A stretch of DNA of 64,000 nt, taken from contig CAXORL010000001.1 of the NCBI GenBank assembly GCA_964211495.1, positions 558,001-622,000 on the forward strand, read 5' to 3'. A program made the position numbers and the translations under genes. The notes below the pieces were generated by a model, which saw only the letters and a program-made list of their open reading frames with translations, was not told the DNA's origin and ran no database searches. The stretch is from Faucicola osloensis_B (GTDB lineage: Bacteria > Pseudomonadota > Gammaproteobacteria > Pseudomonadales > Moraxellaceae). Shown here piece after piece: positions 1-8,279 of this stretch (position 1 is the stretch's first letter; each line of letters opens with the position of its first letter).

Positions 1-106
1 CGACCACAATACTGTGACCCAATTTGATGAACTTTTTAATGGTATCGGGGGTAATCGCAATCCGATTTTCATATAATGCAGTTTCTTTTGGTACACCAAT
101 TTGCAT
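1..106 (-). CDS. pntA: NAD(P) transhydrogenase subunit alpha, N-terminal part (cut by window edge)
   Basis: Only the first 35 codons are inside the window; they read MQIGVPKETALYENRIAI and continue with a TPDTIKKFIKLGH stretch. This is the N-terminal signature shared by the alpha subunit of proton-translocating NAD(P) transhydrogenase and by alanine dehydrogenase. The ...GVPKE...ENR(I/V)A.TP.T......LGH pattern fits PntA better in my judgement. The ATG is preceded by a strong GAGGAG ribosome site eight bases upstream. The 222 bases between this start and the rnz stop are AT-rich and must hold its promoter, but I cannot pick one with confidence. The rest of the gene lies to the left, so completeness and the pntB neighbour cannot be checked. 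Confidence 0.75.
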   Translation of the reverse strand, partial: MQIGVPKETALYENRIAITPDTIKKFIKLGHSIVV

Positions 107-328
107 ACACTCTCCTCAAGCGGTTCGGTGGGATTCTCAATCCACAACTGACAATTAGCTCAGACAGTTATAAATTAAAAAAATGATAATTAAATTACCA
201 TAAATATAATTAATTATGCAAAACAATTCTAGGCGGAATAACAAGTAAATTTGACTGACGCGTATAAAAAAAAGTTATCAATAAAACTTTTTACAAAATT
301 TTCTTTTAACAAGATAGCTTTTTGAGGG

Positions 329-1378
329 TTAGTTTATTTGCGTATTGCGTTTTTTAACTTTGCCATTGTCGATTTCAAATTCATCAAAATCTTGGGCAAG
401 CCAAAAGTTACCTTGATAACTGGCAGCAACTTCTGCTCGAATATCTGACATATTTAAAGTTTTGCTGCTAGGTCTATCAAAAGGTTGAAAACGCGCGCTA
501 AAATGGGTCAAAATCAGGTTTTTTAACTGTGACAACTGCGCAAACTCGGCAACTTGCTTGGCGGTTGAATGCATGGGGTCAAAATAGTTAGGGGCTAATT
601 TTCGTTTATCAGCGATTGCTTGGGTATAAGTCGCCTCGTGTACTAGCAAATCGGTATCTGATATGGCATCGGCTAATAGCTCAGGTGAGTCATTGTCGCC
701 TGCGACTATCAGCACGGTTTTATGCAGCGTGGTGGTGACAAAATCCGTGGATTTTAGCAAGGTGTTATCATCTAGATTGATGTCAATACCGTATTTAAGC
801 TTGCCCCATAACCGTTTATCTACCACGTTAAGCTCGCTGAGTTTTTCGGTCAATAAGGTTTTTTTGGACAGTCGCTGGGTGAATTTAAAGGCATGGCTAG
901 GGATACGGTGTGATAGCGCAATCACGTCAACTTGTAGCTGATGGTCTTCTGTCAAATCTAGCGTGACAGGTTGGTAACTATCCCCCTGCACTCTATTGTC
1001 AATGGCGATAAAATTAATGTCAAAACTTATCATTAGCGCTGTCGTGGCTTGCACGGCGGCAAGATAATCGGCAATGGCTTGTGGGGCGATGAGGGTTAAT
1101 GGGTGCTTGCGACCATTCATCGCCATACTTGCCAGTAAACCTGGCAAGCCATAACAGTGGTCGCCATGTACATGGGTGATACAAATCAATTCTAGCTGCA
1201 TCACGGACAACGGGGTTTTGAGTAATTGATGCTGCGTGGCTTCTCCACAGTCCACCAATATCCAAGGGACATTTTTTGCTCTGCTATAAGGGTTGATGAG
1301 TGATACAGCAAGCGCGGTGACGTTGCGATGTTTGGTGGGTATTCCTGCTGATGTGCCCAAAAAAGTGAGTGTTAACAT
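329..1378 (-). CDS. rnz: Ribonuclease Z (tRNA 3' endonuclease)
   Basis: This 349-residue protein is a metallo-beta-lactamase-fold nuclease that trims the 3' trailer from tRNA precursors lacking encoded CCA. The N-terminus MLTLTFLGTSAGIPTKHRNV is the family hallmark, and the zinc motif HVHGDHCYGLPGLL follows near residue 70. Further ligands appear as ALSHRIPSHAF (about 155), AGDNDSP (about 225) and the terminal LTHFSAR (about 290). Length is normal for the short bacterial form. Note that an enzyme adding CCA (cca) is also encoded in this window, consistent with tRNAs whose CCA is not always genomic. It stands alone on the minus strand, divergent from the Kazal-like lipoprotein gene. Confidence 0.93.
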   Translation of the reverse strand: MLTLTFLGTSAGIPTKHRNVTALAVSLINPYSRAKNVPWILVDCGEATQHQLLKTPLSVMQLELICITHVHGDHCYGLPGLLASMAMNGRKHPLTLIAPQAIADYLAAVQATTALMISFDINFIAIDNRVQGDSYQPVTLDLTEDHQLQVDVIALSHRIPSHAFKFTQRLSKKTLLTEKLSELNVVDKRLWGKLKYGIDINLDDNTLLKSTDFVTTTLHKTVLIVAGDNDSPELLADAISDTDLLVHEATYTQAIADKRKLAPNYFDPMHSTAKQVAEFAQLSQLKNLILTHFSARFQPFDRPSSKTLNMSDIRAEVAASYQGNFWLAQDFDEFEIDNGKVKKRNTQIN

Positions 1379-1696
1379 GATTACCTCTTGATCAAACGAG
1401 TGTTACATCGTTATAGTGAATGTTTATCAATTTAACTATAAAATGCGCTAACAAATTTCACAACAACTTTTGACCAAGATACTTTTGATTGGGATATTAG
1501 CAACGACTTAACGCATATTTTTAACCCTTAGCTTTTAACTTTTGTCTTTTACCCCTTTTAAAGATTTGGTAACAGATAGTAGCAATAATAATTTGGCAAG
1601 CGGGTTATTATTGAAGATGATTTCACTGAGTTTTGGTATACTCAATGCGGCTTGTATCACCTCTATATCACCTACTGAACACAATAAGGAAATGCT
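1379..1696. other. Intergenic region upstream of rnz and the Kazal-like lipoprotein
   Basis: This 318-base stretch separates two divergent genes and should carry both promoters. The only element I can support is an extended -10 at 1634-1642 on the plus strand. An open frame across 1542-1733 overlaps the lipoprotein start, has no ribosome site and no recognisable product, so I regard it as non-coding. Confidence 0.5.
1634..1642 (+). promoter_or_regulatory. Putative extended -10 promoter for the Kazal-like lipoprotein
   Basis: The sequence TGGTATACT matches an extended -10 (TGn plus TATAMT-type hexamer) about 55 bases before the start codon. A TTGAAG at 1611-1616 is the nearest -35 candidate, but the 20-base spacing is long. 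It is a guess from sequence only. Confidence 0.35.
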
Positions 1697-1978
1697 ATGT
1701 TCAAGTTTTTTACCCCATTATGCTTCTCATTAAGTTTATTTGGCTGCCAAGCTGTTAGCCCAGCTCAGCAAAACCCCCAACCTATGCCTCAGCCAATTAA
1801 GAAACCTGAGATGATGTGCACCATGCAATATGATCCTGTTTGCGTCAAAACTATCAATAATGGCATCGTCCACTATCAAACCTATGGCAATGCCTGTATG
1901 GCAAATAATAGCGTCAATGCTATAGGCAAGACTATGAGTGTCACCAAAGGTGCTTGTGGGTCGGAGGCTAGCAAGTAA
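1697..1978 (+). CDS. Small lipoprotein with Kazal-like cysteine domain
   Basis: A 93-residue precursor with a short hydrophobic signal and a lipobox LFGC at residues 14-17, so the mature protein is predicted to be lipid-anchored from Cys17. After a Pro/Gln-rich spacer comes CTMQYDPVC, then YGNACMA and a final KGAC, which is the cysteine order of Kazal-type protease inhibitor-like domains (C...DPVC...YxNxC...C). This suggests a small outer-membrane-linked inhibitor or binding module, but no target can be read from the sequence. An AAGGA ribosome site lies seven bases before the ATG. The last codons and the stop are the first unit of a 16-bp tandem repeat (1967-2014). Function is inferred from cysteine spacing only. 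Confidence 0.7.
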   Translation: MFKFFTPLCFSLSLFGCQAVSPAQQNPQPMPQPIKKPEMMCTMQYDPVCVKTINNGIVHYQTYGNACMANNSVNAIGKTMSVTKGACGSEASK

Positions 1979-2014
1979 CTGAGTTAGTAAGTGACTGATC
2001 TAGCAAATAACTGG
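1967..2014 (+). repeat. Three 16-bp tandem units spanning the lipoprotein stop codon
   Basis: The units are GCTAGCAAGTAACTGA (1967-1982), GTTAGTAAGTGACTGA (1983-1998) and TCTAGCAAATAACTGG (1999-2014). The first contains the real stop TAA at 1976. Because the unit is 16 bp, the equivalent stops in units two and three (TGA 1992, TAA 2008) fall in the other two frames. Confidence 0.9.
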
Positions 2015-2069
2015 GCTATTATAAGTTAGCCCGCCATAACGTTGCACTAGCTTGTTTTGCCATCGCTTA

Positions 2070-2099
2070 CTGACGATAAAATGAGCGAAGTGTTATAAT
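2070..2099 (+). promoter_or_regulatory. Putative sigma-70 promoter for pilR
   Basis: A perfect TATAAT (2094-2099) is preceded at 18 bases by CTGACG (2070-2075), a 4/6 match to the -35 hexamer. The pilR ATG follows at 2138, giving a leader of about 32 bases. Confidence 0.4.
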
Positions 2100-2137
2100 C
2101 CCCTCTAATTACTTTGTGTTAAAGGTTTTGCATCTGT

Positions 2138-3844
2138 ATGGCATTAGCGCTGATTATTGATGATGAAGTAGATTTGTGTCGCTTGATGCAGATGACACTC
2201 AAAAAAATGGGCATAGAATCCAAAATCGCCTATGACTATGCCACCGGCATCAGCCATCTTCAAGCATATAGTTTTGACTTTTGCTTAACCGATCTCAAAC
2301 TTCCCGATGGCACAGGACTTGATATCGTTAAATTTATCAGTAAAAATTATGCCAAGACCCCCGTGGCAGTGATTACCGCCCACGGTAGTATGGATTTGGC
2401 GATTGAAGCGTTAAAATTGGGCGCCTTTGATTTTGTCAACAAGCCACTTGAGCTATCACGGCTACGCCAACTGGTCGAAAATGCCTTAAAGGTGGCGCAA
2501 AATGCCCATAAACTTAATTGTAAAGAAGTCTATGATCCTTTTAGCAATCGCCTAATCGGACAATCTAACGCCATTGCCCAGCTCAAAACCACCATCCAAA
2601 AATTGGCGCGTAGCCAAGCGCCCGTATTTTTGTGGGGAGAATCGGGCACCGGTAAAGAAGTCGTTGCCAAGCTCATTCATGATTTAAGCCCGCGCTGCCA
2701 CGCCAATTTTGTGCCTGTTAACTGCGGCGCCATCCCATCAGAGTTGATGGAGAGCGAGTTCTTTGGGCACAAAAAAGGCAGCTTTACGGGGGCTACCGCA
2801 GACAAAGAAGGGTTGTTCCAACAAGCAAATGGCGGCACGCTATTTTTGGATGAAGTAGCGGATTTGCCGATTTCCATGCAAGTCAAATTATTACGCGCGA
2901 TTCAAGAAAAGAAAATCCGCCCCATTGGGAGCACCCAAGAGATTGCCGTGGATGTGCGCCTTTTATCCGCTACCCATAAAAATTTGGCTAAGCTTGTTGA
3001 AGCCGGTGAATTTAGACAAGATTTATATTATCGCATCAATGTGATTGAAGTAAAATTACCCAGTCTCAATGAACGGCGTGATGATATTTTACTGTTAGCC
3101 AATCATTTTATCGCTTTGATTGCAGACGATTGGGGACTAGCGCAGCCACCGACATTATCGAATGAAGCTGCTGTTCAATTGGCAAACCATCACTTTGCAG
3201 GCAACGTGCGTGAATTAAGAAATATCTTAGAGCGGGCGATTACCCTAGCTGATGGTAATGTGATTGAAGACCGTCATTTGAATTTGCCATTATCAGCCGC
3301 GAACGTACCGCCTGACACTCCTAGAATCCATGAAATCCAAAAAACTCATGAAATCACAGAAACCCCCAATCAATCCGTCTTATCAACACTGAGTCAACCG
3401 AGCGCGCCAAAAGTTACGCCCTTAGCTGAAGCTAAATCCGCTTCCAACCGCCCCATCAATAGTTCCTATAGCAGTAATTTGTTTGCAAGTGGTTATAAAG
3501 TCAAACCCAATATTCAACTTGCGCCCACACCGACCCAATCCAACCATGAATCGTTAACCCATGAATCGTTAACCTTAAACGCGCCTATAGGGGGTACCAA
3601 TGCGCCTAATTTAGCCCACCCCCCTGCTGAAGAAGGTCAACTGCCTGAAGAAGGGCTTGAAGAATATTTGATGAATCAAGAACGCAAAGTCATTATCGCA
3701 GCGCTCAACCACAGTGGTTGGAATCGCACCCAAGCCGCTAAATTATTAAATACAACGTTTCGCTCACTGCGCTACCGTATGAAAAAATTGGGCATTGATA
3801 ATGACAGTGATATTCATAGTGATAGTGACAGCGATGAGGATTAA
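2138..3844 (+). CDS. pilR: Type IV pilus sigma-54 response regulator PilR
   Basis: An NtrC-class regulator of 568 residues, expected to activate sigma-54 promoters such as pilin. The receiver domain (1-120) has the acidic pair D8/D9, phosphoacceptor D52 in CLTDLKLPDGTG and K102 in the NKP motif; its sequence is very PilR-like. The AAA+ domain (about 137-385) carries Walker A GESGTGKE (167-174), the sigma-54 contact loop GSFTGA (214-219, Ser in place of the usual Ala) and Walker B GGTLFLDEV (232-240). A Fis-type helix-turn-helix WNRTQAAKLLNTTFRSLRYR closes the protein (about 528-552). Between AAA+ and HTH lies an unusual 110-residue low-complexity linker (390-500) built partly from tandem repeats; family members are usually near 450 residues. 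No sensor kinase gene pilS is adjacent. The stop overlaps the folK-like stop by four bases. Confidence 0.9.
   Translation: MALALIIDDEVDLCRLMQMTLKKMGIESKIAYDYATGISHLQAYSFDFCLTDLKLPDGTGLDIVKFISKNYAKTPVAVITAHGSMDLAIEALKLGAFDFVNKPLELSRLRQLVENALKVAQNAHKLNCKEVYDPFSNRLIGQSNAIAQLKTTIQKLARSQAPVFLWGESGTGKEVVAKLIHDLSPRCHANFVPVNCGAIPSELMESEFFGHKKGSFTGATADKEGLFQQANGGTLFLDEVADLPISMQVKLLRAIQEKKIRPIGSTQEIAVDVRLLSATHKNLAKLVEAGEFRQDLYYRINVIEVKLPSLNERRDDILLLANHFIALIADDWGLAQPPTLSNEAAVQLANHHFAGNVRELRNILERAITLADGNVIEDRHLNLPLSAANVPPDTPRIHEIQKTHEITETPNQSVLSTLSQPSAPKVTPLAEAKSASNRPINSSYSSNLFASGYKVKPNIQLAPTPTQSNHESLTHESLTLNAPIGGTNAPNLAHPPAEEGQLPEEGLEEYLMNQERKVIIAALNHSGWNRTQAAKLLNTTFRSLRYRMKKLGIDNDSDIHSDSDSDED
3545..3574 (+). 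repeat. Perfect 15-bp duplication in the pilR linker
   Basis: CATGAATCGTTAACC occurs twice in tandem (3545-3559, 3560-3574), in frame, encoding HESLTHESLT. A second, imperfect 18-bp duplication lies near 3326-3361 (HEIQKTHEITE). Both fall in the linker that distinguishes this PilR from shorter homologues. Confidence 0.9.
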
Positions 3845-4389
3845 AAACTTCGAATAAAGGACAAATCGATATTTTTTGATAAATCTACTATCCCTACTTG
3901 GTCATAGCAAGCTAGCGGAAAACGCCGGCGGATGCCTAACCACTGGTTTGCTGATTTAGCGAATAACACAAATTGATTGCCTTTTTCATCCAGCTTATTG
4001 TCGATATTGTCAATTTGATGCAGGCATTTTACCGCAATGATATCGATGTCTAACGTAACAGCGGGTTTTTGGTACAGAAGTCTGTCTTGTTGCTGTTCAA
4101 ACTTCTTGGTGAGTTGTAGCCATTGCCAATAATCCATTGGCTGCTCAAAGTCTAAATAAGCCACTTGGTTAAAATAAACCGGTGTATTGGATGTTTGCTT
4201 GTTTAAATCGTTATTTAAATTGTTCTCGATACGGATATCTTCACTACTATGAATCGCACTGAGTGTCAAAGTGCCAAAGTTTTGCAGCCAGTCTTTGGCT
4301 TTTTGTAAATAATAAGGTTGTTTGACATTACTGGCTAACGACAAAACACAGGCTTCGATGACTATGACATCACGCGGCGGTACACTCAT
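3841..4389 (-). CDS. Divergent HPPK-like protein (FolK family, possibly degenerate)
   Basis: The 182-residue product follows folB on the same strand, the usual place of 6-hydroxymethyl-7,8-dihydropterin pyrophosphokinase. General family features are visible: SLASNVKQPYYLQKA near the start (equivalent to the LGSN loop and first helix), YFNQVAYLDFE in the middle, and LDIDII corresponding to the LDLDI signature. However, the signature arginine preceding LDxDI is replaced (KPAVTLDIDII), and the ER/GR-R motif is reduced to QQDRLLYQ. An Asn-rich insert (NNLNNDLNK) comes from a 12-bp repeat at 4201-4224. I chose the ATG at 4389; a TTG lies two codons upstream. It may be a fast-evolving FolK or a pseudoenzyme. 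The downstream stop overlaps that of pilR, leaving no room for a terminator. Confidence 0.6.
   Translation of the reverse strand: MSVPPRDVIVIEACVLSLASNVKQPYYLQKAKDWLQNFGTLTLSAIHSSEDIRIENNLNNDLNKQTSNTPVYFNQVAYLDFEQPMDYWQWLQLTKKFEQQQDRLLYQKPAVTLDIDIIAVKCLHQIDNIDNKLDEKGNQFVLFAKSANQWLGIRRRFPLACYDQVGIVDLSKNIDLSFIRSF
4201..4224 (-). repeat. Two 12-bp units in the folK-like gene
   Basis: On the coding strand AACAATTTAAAT is followed directly by AACGATTTAAAC, encoding NNLNNDLN. The unit closely resembles the four-unit array in the PAP gene (21048-21095). Confidence 0.85.
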
Positions 4390-4429
4390 ACTCAAATGCT
4401 CAAATAAACATATTTTTTGCTTAGGCTAA

Positions 4430-4909
4430 TTAATTTTGCTGAAAACGGGTAATTTTAACCCCCACACTATCGGCTTGTTTGATGGCGGTTGGTTTGTGAA
4501 TCGTCACTGTGACTTTTTCTGGGGCAAATTCTGCCAAAATCATCTCAGCGACCAATTGCGCTAACCGCTCTAACAGCGCGACTTTGTTGGCAATGCTCAC
4601 TTCAGCCACGCGCTCACTGACACTTTTATAATTGATGGCATCTTGAATATTATCAGTCTGCGACGCTTGGTATTGACAGCCCACCATTTCAATATCAAAA
4701 ATCAACGGTTGGGTTATTTGCTGCTCCCACTCATACACGCCAATCACGGCATCGACTTTGAGACCCTTCACAAATACCGTATCTGTTGAATTGCCCGTCA
4801 GCTTGATTGGCTGATTGTTGGACTTTTCGTTTGCAATCGCGTGTAAGGCATCCGCTGCTGAATATAGCGATTCATGCATGGTTTTTTGGGTAGTTTCTGG
4901 TGTAGTCAT
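4430..4909 (-). CDS. folB: Dihydroneopterin aldolase
   Basis: The product cleaves 7,8-dihydroneopterin to 6-hydroxymethyl-dihydropterin plus glycolaldehyde in folate synthesis. The recognisable FolB core begins near residue 45 (VFVKGLKVDAVIGVYEWEQ), followed by INYKSVSERV, the LLERLAQLVAEMIL helix and VTVTIHKPTA, all characteristic. At 159 residues it is about 40 longer than typical because of an N-terminal extension with no Met close to the core; the start at 4909 has GAGAG upstream, and a second Met at residue 11 is an alternative. It sits 11 bases after rarD and 40 before the folK-like gene, so the three are probably one transcript. Confidence 0.9.
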   Translation of the reverse strand: MTTPETTQKTMHESLYSAADALHAIANEKSNNQPIKLTGNSTDTVFVKGLKVDAVIGVYEWEQQITQPLIFDIEMVGCQYQASQTDNIQDAINYKSVSERVAEVSIANKVALLERLAQLVAEMILAEFAPEKVTVTIHKPTAIKQADSVGVKITRFQQN

Positions 4910-4920
4910 TTTTACTCTCG

Positions 4921-5919
4921 TTAGGTATTTCGTTGTTTGATTAAATCATAACTAAAAAATACCAAGCCTGTCCAAATAAAGGCAAAGGTAATCAATTTAT
5001 AAATGTTAAAAGGCTCATGATACAAGAATATCGCCAATAAAAAAATCATGGACGGGGTCAAATAATTTAAAAAGCTCAATAAACTAAAGTTAACCATTTT
5101 GGTGGCTTTATTAAACATTAATAGCGGTATCAAGGTCACAGGCCCTGCAATCATCAATAAAAAAATTGATGGCGACAGCCAAAAATCTAACTGACTACTA
5201 GCAACATCATGCATAGCAAACCAGCCAATAAAGACCGGCACCAATAATGCCGTTTCGATAAACATCGCAGACAGCGCGTCAAGCGGGGTATGGCGATGCA
5301 TCAAACCATACACAGAAAAGCTACTCGCCAACACTAACGATACCCACGGCAATTTACCCAGCACGACCAGCTGAATCGCCACGCCTATCGCTGCCAAAAT
5401 CACTGCCATCCATTGCAAAGGCCGCAGTTTTTCTTTGATAACCACTAGCGATAGTAAAATACCCATCAACGGACCAATATAATAGCCCAAACTGGCTTCC
5501 AAAATCTGATCATGATTGACCGCCCACACGTACACCAACCAATTAACTGAGATAATCGCCCCCGAAACGGCAGTATAAAGTAACCATTTTGGGTTGGCTT
5601 TAATCACTTTCACCCAGTGCCAGTTTTTAGTCACTGTCATGATCAGTAAAATCGTGACAAACGTCCAAATAATTCGATGCCCAATGATTTCAATCGCATC
5701 ATAATCTTTGAGTAGCTTAAAATACAGGGGGAAAAACCCCCAAATCAAAAAAGCAGCCAGTGCGGTCAATACCCCTTTGGGGGTGGTCACTACGGTTGGT
5801 TTTTCATGGTCAGTAATATCAACAGCACGGGTTGGAATGTCACTATTGATGATATCAATGGTTTGACTTTCGGGGATTTGACTTTCAAGGATTTGATTTT
5901 GGGGGATTTGATTTTTCAT
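4921..5919 (-). CDS. rarD: EamA-family permease RarD
   Basis: An inner-membrane protein of the drug/metabolite transporter superfamily with about ten hydrophobic segments. The sequence GVLTALAAFLIWGFFPLYFK and IGHRIIWTFV near the first two segments are typical of RarD (named for chloramphenicol sensitivity; true substrate unknown). The first 25 residues are not part of the fold: they consist of a five-residue repeat (QIPQN, QILES, QIPES, QTIDI) encoded by 15-bp tandem units. I prefer the ATG at 5919 over the GTG two codons earlier; neither has a clear ribosome site. It leads the rarD-folB-folK unit and lies downstream of the tyrA/aroA terminator. Confidence 0.88.
   Translation of the reverse strand: MKNQIPQNQILESQIPESQTIDIINSDIPTRAVDITDHEKPTVVTTPKGVLTALAAFLIWGFFPLYFKLLKDYDAIEIIGHRIIWTFVTILLIMTVTKNWHWVKVIKANPKWLLYTAVSGAIISVNWLVYVWAVNHDQILEASLGYYIGPLMGILLSLVVIKEKLRPLQWMAVILAAIGVAIQLVVLGKLPWVSLVLASSFSVYGLMHRHTPLDALSAMFIETALLVPVFIGWFAMHDVASSQLDFWLSPSIFLLMIAGPVTLIPLLMFNKATKMVNFSLLSFLNYLTPSMIFLLAIFLYHEPFNIYKLITFAFIWTGLVFFSYDLIKQRNT
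5855..5915 (-). repeat. 15-bp tandem repeat at the rarD N-terminus
   Basis: About four degenerate 15-bp units of the type AATCAAATCCCCCAA encode the pentapeptide repeat QIPQN/QILES/QIPES/QTIDI at the extreme N-terminus of RarD. Units differ by a few bases each. Confidence 0.85.
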
Positions 5920-5947
5920 TAACACAACGATAAATTTTATTTTTTAT

Positions 5948-5990
5948 AAAAAAGCGAAAACTAAGAAAGTCATAGTCTATCTTAGTTTTC
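5948..5990 (-). terminator. Intrinsic terminator after tyrA/aroA
   Basis: Perfect 11-bp arms (GAAAACTAAGA at 5956-5966, TCTTAGTTTTC at 5980-5990) with a 13-base loop. On the minus strand the hairpin is followed by GCTTTTTTA, so it should end the aromatic operon. Confidence 0.8.
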
Positions 5991-6044
5991 ATGTCATCCA
6001 TGTAAAGACTTGCGACAGTGATACAAGTTTAGCTCACCTAGGGT

Positions 6045-8279
6045 TTAGTCAGTCACCACTTTAACTTGCAATCCTGCACTATTGACCAGTTCAGCAAAGT
6101 TAGGGAAGCTAGTATTGACCGTTTCGGTACCATGAATGGTAATCGTATCGCTTGCGCGCAAACTTGCCACAGTAAAACTCATGGCAATGCGATGGTCATG
6201 GTGACATTCAATCTCTCCACCGCCAAACACCTGTGCCACATCACCGCGACCTTCAATTTCAATGCCATCATCGAGTACGGTACAGGCAATTCCTAAGGTT
6301 TTTAGCCCATCTGCCATGACTTGAATACGGTCAGACTCTTTAACGCGCAGTTCAGCTGCGCCATGTAGCACGGTTTTCCCCGTGGCACAACTTGCTGCCA
6401 CAAACAGCACAGGAAATTCATCAATGGCGAGTGGCACTAAGTGCTCAGGAATCTCAATACCTTGCAATTTTGAAGATTTCACCACAATATCGGCAACTGG
6501 CTCACCGCCAACGGTAGTTTCATTGGTCAATATCAAATCAGCACCCATCAGCTTTAAGATATCAATCACGCCGGTGCGTGTGGGATTGATGCCCACTTTG
6601 TTGATGGTCACATTGCCTTGTTGGGCGATGGCGCCTGCCACCATAAAAAATGCCGCGGATGAAATATCAGCAGGCACTGCGATATCACATGCCGTTAATT
6701 CGCCGCCCCCTGTCACACTAATTTGATTGCCATTGTGCGCTTTTGACACTGTTACAGGATAACCAAATGCCGTCAGCATGCGCTCGGTATGATCGCGCGT
6801 CACTTCTGGCTCAATCACCGTAGTAGTACCTTGTGCCCATAGTCCTGCTAACAGCAAACACGATTTGACCTGCGCTGATGCCATCGGCATTTCATAGCGA
6901 ATGCCTGTTAAAGTTTGATTACCGGTGATGCTAATCGGCGGCGTGCCTTTTTCGCCCGTGGTTTGGATTTTGGCACCCATATCCCGCAGAGGCTTGGCGA
7001 CCCGTTCCATGGGACGTTTGGATAAACTAGGGTCGCCCGTCATCACCGAATCAAATTTTTGTGCCGATAAAATACCTGATAACAAGCGCATACTGGTGCC
7101 TGAATTACCCATGTATAGCGGATCATGCGAAGGTTTTAACCCATGTAATCCAACCCCATGAATCACTACTCTGCCTTGGTTGGGACCTTCAATCACTACG
7201 CCCATATCGCGAAAGGCCTGCAAAGTAGCGAGTGCGTCTTCTCCTTCCAAAAACCCTGTCACCGTGGTGGTGCCTTTGGCTAACGAACCAAACATAATCG
7301 AACGGTGAGAAATAGACTTGTCTCCTGCGACAGTGTGACTGCCTTCAAATTGTTGGGCTGGGGCGATAACGTAAGTTTGCTTCATGGCTTGTTTTTCCAA
7401 ATAAGGCGTTTTATTTAACATATGTCCAAAATGTTGTCGGGCGGCTTGGGCTTGGGTTAACACACCCAGCATCTGCTCAGAATCATTGGTCTCGATGATT
7501 GCTTTCAACTGGCTTAATTGCTCACTAAACTCATCAATGGCATCGAGTAGCGCGGTTTTATTGGCATAAAAAATATCATGCCACATGGTTGGGTCGCTGG
7601 CTGCGATACGGGTAAAATCCCGAAAGCCACCCGCCGCGAAACGAAAAATATCCATATTGTCGTTGTGCTTGGCTAGTTGCGCGACTAGATTGTAGGCGAG
7701 CAGGTGGGGTAAATGACTGGTACGCGCGAGCACCTTATCATGATAATCCGCTGGCATGGTCACCACTTCTGCGCCCGTCTGCGCCCATAGCGCAATCACT
7801 TTTTTAACGGCTTGTTTGCTAGTGGTATCTAGCGGCGTTAAGATGATTTTATGGTTATCAAATAGTTTGGCATTACGCGCATCAATCCCTGATTTTTCTG
7901 CCCCTGCAATCGGATGGGCCGGCACAAAACCTTTGGGTATATCCTCACCAAACACCGCGCTGGCGTCTGCAATGATATTGCCTTTGGTACTGCCCACATC
8001 CATGATAATGGTTTTATCGGTAATGATGGGTTTGATTTGTTCAAAAATTTTTTTGACCGCCTGTACCGGCGTAGCTATCACTACCAAGTCTGCCCCTTGT
8101 ACCGCCAGGGCAGCATTATCAAATCCTGCATCAAGCAGTCCGTAGTTGATACCTTTGTCAATGGTTGATTGTGAACGGCTGACCGCCACAATTGATTTGG
8201 CCAATTTTTTATCACGCATGGCTTGTGCCAAACTTGCGCCGATGAGCCCTAGCCCAATAAAACACACTTTTTCAAACAT
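6045..8279 (-). CDS. tyrA-aroA: Fused prephenate dehydrogenase / EPSP synthase
   Basis: A 744-residue bifunctional protein. The first 300 residues are a TyrA-type dehydrogenase: Rossmann motif GLGLIGAS at 9-16, VIATPVQ, the VGSTKG motif and PAHPIAGAEKSG, SHLPH. The remainder (from about 313) is EPSP synthase of the shikimate pathway: AGDKSISHRSIMFGSLA, GNSGTSMRLLSG, the SAQVKSCLLLAG segment and DHRIAMSF near the end. This fusion is established for Acinetobacter and pseudomonad relatives, so it is not new. It is the last gene of the pheA-hisC-EamA-tyrA/aroA operon; its ATG follows the upstream TAA with no gap, suggesting translational coupling. Confidence 0.95.
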   Translation of the reverse strand: MFEKVCFIGLGLIGASLAQAMRDKKLAKSIVAVSRSQSTIDKGINYGLLDAGFDNAALAVQGADLVVIATPVQAVKKIFEQIKPIITDKTIIMDVGSTKGNIIADASAVFGEDIPKGFVPAHPIAGAEKSGIDARNAKLFDNHKIILTPLDTTSKQAVKKVIALWAQTGAEVVTMPADYHDKVLARTSHLPHLLAYNLVAQLAKHNDNMDIFRFAAGGFRDFTRIAASDPTMWHDIFYANKTALLDAIDEFSEQLSQLKAIIETNDSEQMLGVLTQAQAARQHFGHMLNKTPYLEKQAMKQTYVIAPAQQFEGSHTVAGDKSISHRSIMFGSLAKGTTTVTGFLEGEDALATLQAFRDMGVVIEGPNQGRVVIHGVGLHGLKPSHDPLYMGNSGTSMRLLSGILSAQKFDSVMTGDPSLSKRPMERVAKPLRDMGAKIQTTGEKGTPPISITGNQTLTGIRYEMPMASAQVKSCLLLAGLWAQGTTTVIEPEVTRDHTERMLTAFGYPVTVSKAHNGNQISVTGGGELTACDIAVPADISSAAFFMVAGAIAQQGNVTINKVGINPTRTGVIDILKLMGADLILTNETTVGGEPVADIVVKSSKLQGIEIPEHLVPLAIDEFPVLFVAASCATGKTVLHGAAELRVKESDRIQVMADGLKTLGIACTVLDDGIEIEGRGDVAQVFGGGEIECHHDHRIAMSFTVASLRASDTITIHGTETVNTSFPNFAELVNSAGLQVKVVTD

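Noticed and set aside
1542..1733. Open frame upstream of the Kazal-like lipoprotein
   Set aside because: No ribosome site, no recognisable sequence, and it overlaps a better supported gene.
6045..8279. tyrA/aroA fusion as a novel gene fusion
   Set aside because: This fusion is well established in Acinetobacter and pseudomonads.
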